Of a stretch of DNA of 60,000 nucleotides, positions 57,301 through 60,000 are shown piece by piece. The stretch lies in the NCBI RefSeq assembly GCF_964355755.1, contig NC_092672.1, positions 2,916,001 through 2,976,000 on the forward strand. Direction: 5' to 3'. The position numbers were made by a program, and so were the translations under genes. Source of the stretch: Antedon mediterranea (taxonomy: Eukaryota; Echinodermata; Crinoidea; Comatulida; Antedonidae). A model generated the notes under the pieces. That model did no database searches, was not told the origin of the DNA, and was given only the letters and a program-made list of their open reading frames with translations. The first letter of the stretch is position 1. The number at the start of each line of letters is the position of its first letter.

Positions 57301-58970
57301 AGGCATTGTTATCTGTTTATAATCACATAAATAAGAGGTTTTTTTTTTCATTTCGTCTGCAAAAGGAATAATGTAAAAGAAACAGTTCAGAAAGACATTT
57401 TTTTTATTAATTTACTCCATGAATCTTTAGTTTTCAAATAACTTGTTTTATTCCTTATGCCATTTCCCATACCTCAAGCATATTTAAAAGTCATTGAACT
57501 TGGTTTAGTTAGGCCTACCTCATCTCCTTAATAGTAATTATTCAAAATTGTAGTAAACCCTTTACGTCATAACTCAAACGTACAAATCTCATAATTACGT
57601 ATTTGTTAAAAGGACAACCGTTACTGGCGACTATATTTTATTGGAGTAAGCACTTCTGATATCAATCACGGAGATCCTGTCGATCGATTTTGGGAAGGTC
57701 TGCCAGATAATATTGATGCAACATATGAAAGACCTGATACGACTATCCTATTTTTCAAAGGTATTTAAAGAGGACTATGATCGCAATTGAAAACGCTTCC
57801 ACTAACCAACCATAGTACTAATCATCCATAGTACTAATCATCCGTTGTATACTAAGCAGTAGTAGCCTAGCAGAAAGAGCTTTTCTTAGCATTCATAATC
57901 TTAGCAAGTGAAGTAGTTGCAAACGCAACAGAGTCGTAGTATAGTAGCATCACTAGTTGCAGAATTAGCAAGTTGCATATCTGGTAGTAGCAGCATGTAG
58001 TCGTTGAAGCTTGAAGTAGAATAGCTGCAGCAGCAACACTAACACCAGTAACATTGGTGGCTGCAATAATATTAATCTTAGCAACCAGTACTATTTGTAT
58101 GATCTGAGTACCATAGTTCCATTCAGATAGCCCACCCAGCTTTCTTTTCAGAAATTATCAGATAATCTTGATAATCTACCACCAATATTATTATATACAT
58201 TATCAATACTATTTTTCAGTCAGTTTTCTTACATTATTGTGTCACCGTTCTTATTGTATTGTATGTGATAGGATCAAAATATTGGGAATATAGAGACAAC
58301 AGACCTAGGCCAGGATTCCCCAAACCAATCAGTCATCTAAGCCCGAAGTTACCCAGAAAGGTTGATGCTACGTTGACTTGGCCAGACGTTGGAAAGACTT
58401 ATTTCTTCTTTAAAAACCAAGTATGGCGGTTTGACGAAAAAAGAATGGATGTTGACAGAGGTTATCCCAAACTGATAAAAGACTCGTGGGCCGGTGTTCC
58501 TGATAATATAGACGGTGCATTCAGTTACCGAAACGGTAAGTTTAGTGCCGAAGGTACCAGTAATTATACTCATTTGAATAAACAGATGCTGCAGTCATAG
58601 AAAGCCCATCAGCCATCATTAGAAAATTTCACATTCATTTTGATTCGCGCGCTTTAACTGTATTTTGTGTCTTTTATGTGTAAACTGACTTTGATGTTGG
58701 GTCAACCGGCTCAGCTACAGTGATTAAGTTCACTTAGGTTGATCCTGGTTTCCACAATTTCAGTTTTTTTGTTATGTATATACTGCAATAGACCGAATAA
58801 ATAATGAAATGAAAATATTACTTTTTATCATTTTATTTATTCCAGGCTGCACTTACTTCGTAAAAGGCAAGAAATACTACCGCTACAACAACAGACGACA
58901 GTTTGTTGAGAAGGGGTTCCCTCGTTCGTTCGGCGTGGACTTTTTAATGTGTCGGGCAGTTGATGACTAA
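54356..58970 (+). CDS. secreted hemopexin-type matrix metalloproteinase with E-to-L active-site change
   Basis: Eight coding exons: 54356-54475, 54897-55189, 55500-55789, 56056-56214, 56427-56560, 57613-57760, 58272-58535 and 58846-58970. They total 1533 bp, 510 aa, with all phases matching. Order: signal peptide (hydrophobic [12 protein letters not shown], residues 6-17); propeptide (about 41-100) with cysteine switch PRCGVPD (Cys95); a basic linker with RVVR (119-122) just before AAFTGGKW, where membrane-type MMPs have their furin site; the catalytic domain with structural-zinc ligands H190, D192, H205 and H221; zinc motif [11 protein letters not shown] (244-254) and Met-turn ALMSPFY; then a four-bladed hemopexin domain closed by Cys314 and Cys505. 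MMPs cleave extracellular matrix. Here the glutamate of HExGHxxGxxH is Leu245 (TTA), so hydrolysis should be lost while zinc binding may remain. No C-terminal membrane anchor is seen. Confidence 0.93.
56056..56214 (+). CDS. MMP exon 4: zinc-binding exon with HLIGH instead of HEIGH
   Basis: This exon encodes [17 protein letters not shown] and the Met-turn. All three zinc-binding histidines are present (codons at 56082, 56094 and 56112). The codon at 56085-56087 is TTA (Leu) where active MMPs have GAA or GAG. Two base changes separate TTA from GAA. The exon has normal splice sites (TTTATCAG and GTAGGC) and an intact frame, and the rest of the gene shows no sign of decay. Confidence 0.9.
56792..57042. 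mobile_element. AGATGTATTGTCCC MITE, copy 4 (decayed)
   Basis: The left end ACTTGTATTGTTCC and right end GGGGGACAATAATG are diverged but sit between TTAA sites, with the shared interior TTGGATCCAATTTTTGGTCAAAGTGAATA. It lies in MMP intron 5. Confidence 0.7.
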
Positions 58971-60000
58971 GTATTAAACTCACTTGTCACTAACAATTCA
59001 CTAGCAGACAAAATACAGACTTAACAAAAACATTAGTACTTACTGACTTTTAAATAACCCCCATGCAATGGGTTAAGGTTGCTTTAATTAGAAGTTAAAA
59101 ATGAGGTACTTTTTTTTTAGATGCGGGTAAATTTGACTAAAAGAATTCCTTTGTTTTATAGACAATTTTTTATACCTTGATTTTATATTTGATATTTCTA
59201 ACTTTTCCTTTTTGTAACAAAGTGAGTTTAAAAAAAGTAGGCTAATCTCGAGTAAGTTCTCGATTAAAGTAATACGTCACAAAATAAACTTATAGTTTTT
59301 CTACTTATATATGGAAACATAACATGACGGTAAGATGAATAAATACCACAATGCTTGGATCAGATATTATGATTGAAAGGATCGTAAGTTATTGAATAAT
59401 AAATGTTATATAGATAATGTGTATGTATCATTACACTCATCTTGTTTCTCATAATGCACATTAAATCAATGTAGTGTTTACATAGTTTCACCTTGTCTTG
59501 TGATTTTGTTTTTTCATTCTTAATTCATTCATTCATTCATTCATCTTTTTATTGTTTTACTCTATCGTTTCGTAATATTCCAAAAAACAGTACATATTTT
59601 ATTTAACATACATTTTAACATACTATTTTCCCCGATTTTTGGTTAGGATCTGGTTTCGACGTAATAAACTTGTCTCAATCAGTCCGCTCACAAAACAAAA
59701 TAAATTATTAGAATTAGTTTAATAAGAACAAATTTATATTTCGGAATACCATGACCATATATAAATAAAGAAACTAAGAAAATAAAGAAATAATAAATAA
59801 ATAAATAAAGAAAAAAAATAAAGCAAATACAGAAACTAAGAAATCATTGAAAAGATAACAACAAACAAGTTTGAGGTTGTACAGTATTACGGACAAAATA
59901 TATTGATAAAGTCAATATACTTTCAGACAATCCCACCATTTCATTTCATTGGAATCTCTTTCCATTTATGCTCCTACTATTATAATAATGTATTTGAATT
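58971..60000. other. 3' flank of the MMP gene
   Basis: The 3' UTR probably runs here. AATAAA occurs at 59283-59288 and again at about 59338. An ATTC run (59523-59542) and an A-rich AAATAAAG stretch (59760-59830) follow. No further gene is seen. Confidence 0.5.

Overview
The window is AT-rich, intron-dense animal DNA. Consistent exon phases and recognisable metazoan proteins place it in an animal nuclear genome. The gene content, the tRNA-derived SINEs and the stretches dense in the palindrome AGGCCTA suggest an invertebrate deuterostome, possibly an echinoderm or a relative. That taxonomic guess rests on no search and is tentative.

Four protein-coding genes can be assembled exon by exon. (1) About 26.9-3.9 kb, minus strand: an SRRM2/Cwc21-type spliceosome protein with a cwf21 domain and a short basic, serine-containing tail. 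(2) 30.55-36.32 kb, plus strand: THOC6, the WD40 subunit of the THO/TREX mRNA-export complex. It is complete in 11 coding exons (339 aa). (3) 45.0-42.7 kb, minus strand: an SLC45-family sugar/proton transporter in three coding exons (590 aa). (4) 54.36-58.97 kb, plus strand: a secreted, hemopexin-type matrix metalloproteinase in eight coding exons (510 aa). Its catalytic glutamate codon encodes leucine ([11 protein letters not shown]), so it looks like an inactive protease that keeps its zinc ligands, cysteine switch and a furin-like cleavage site. SRRM2 and THOC6 are head to head and both act in mRNA maturation. SRRM2, THOC6 and an MMP gene (MMP25) also share human band 16p13.3 from memory, so part of this order may be ancient.

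The rest is repeat-rich. A 4.9-kb element with long terminal inverted repeats and a 5-bp target duplication lies in SRRM2 intron 2 and carries a nested 1.4-kb TTAA-flanked element and a LINE reverse-transcriptase remnant. Several MITE families flanked by TTAA are scattered through the window. A 320-bp element with TACTCGGGGTAC ends is present three times, twice beside tRNA-Val-like sequences. A 3.25-kb long-TIR element separates SRRM2 from THOC6 and is interrupted by a LINE fragment. A 22-bp minisatellite of about 33 copies sits in the SRRM2 5' intron. Other repeats include several tRNA-headed SINEs and a 64-bp tandem repeat near 41 kb. Intergenic stretches at 0-2.8, 36.6-42.3 and 45.1-54.3 kb hold only repeats and AT-rich sequence that I could not assign to a gene.
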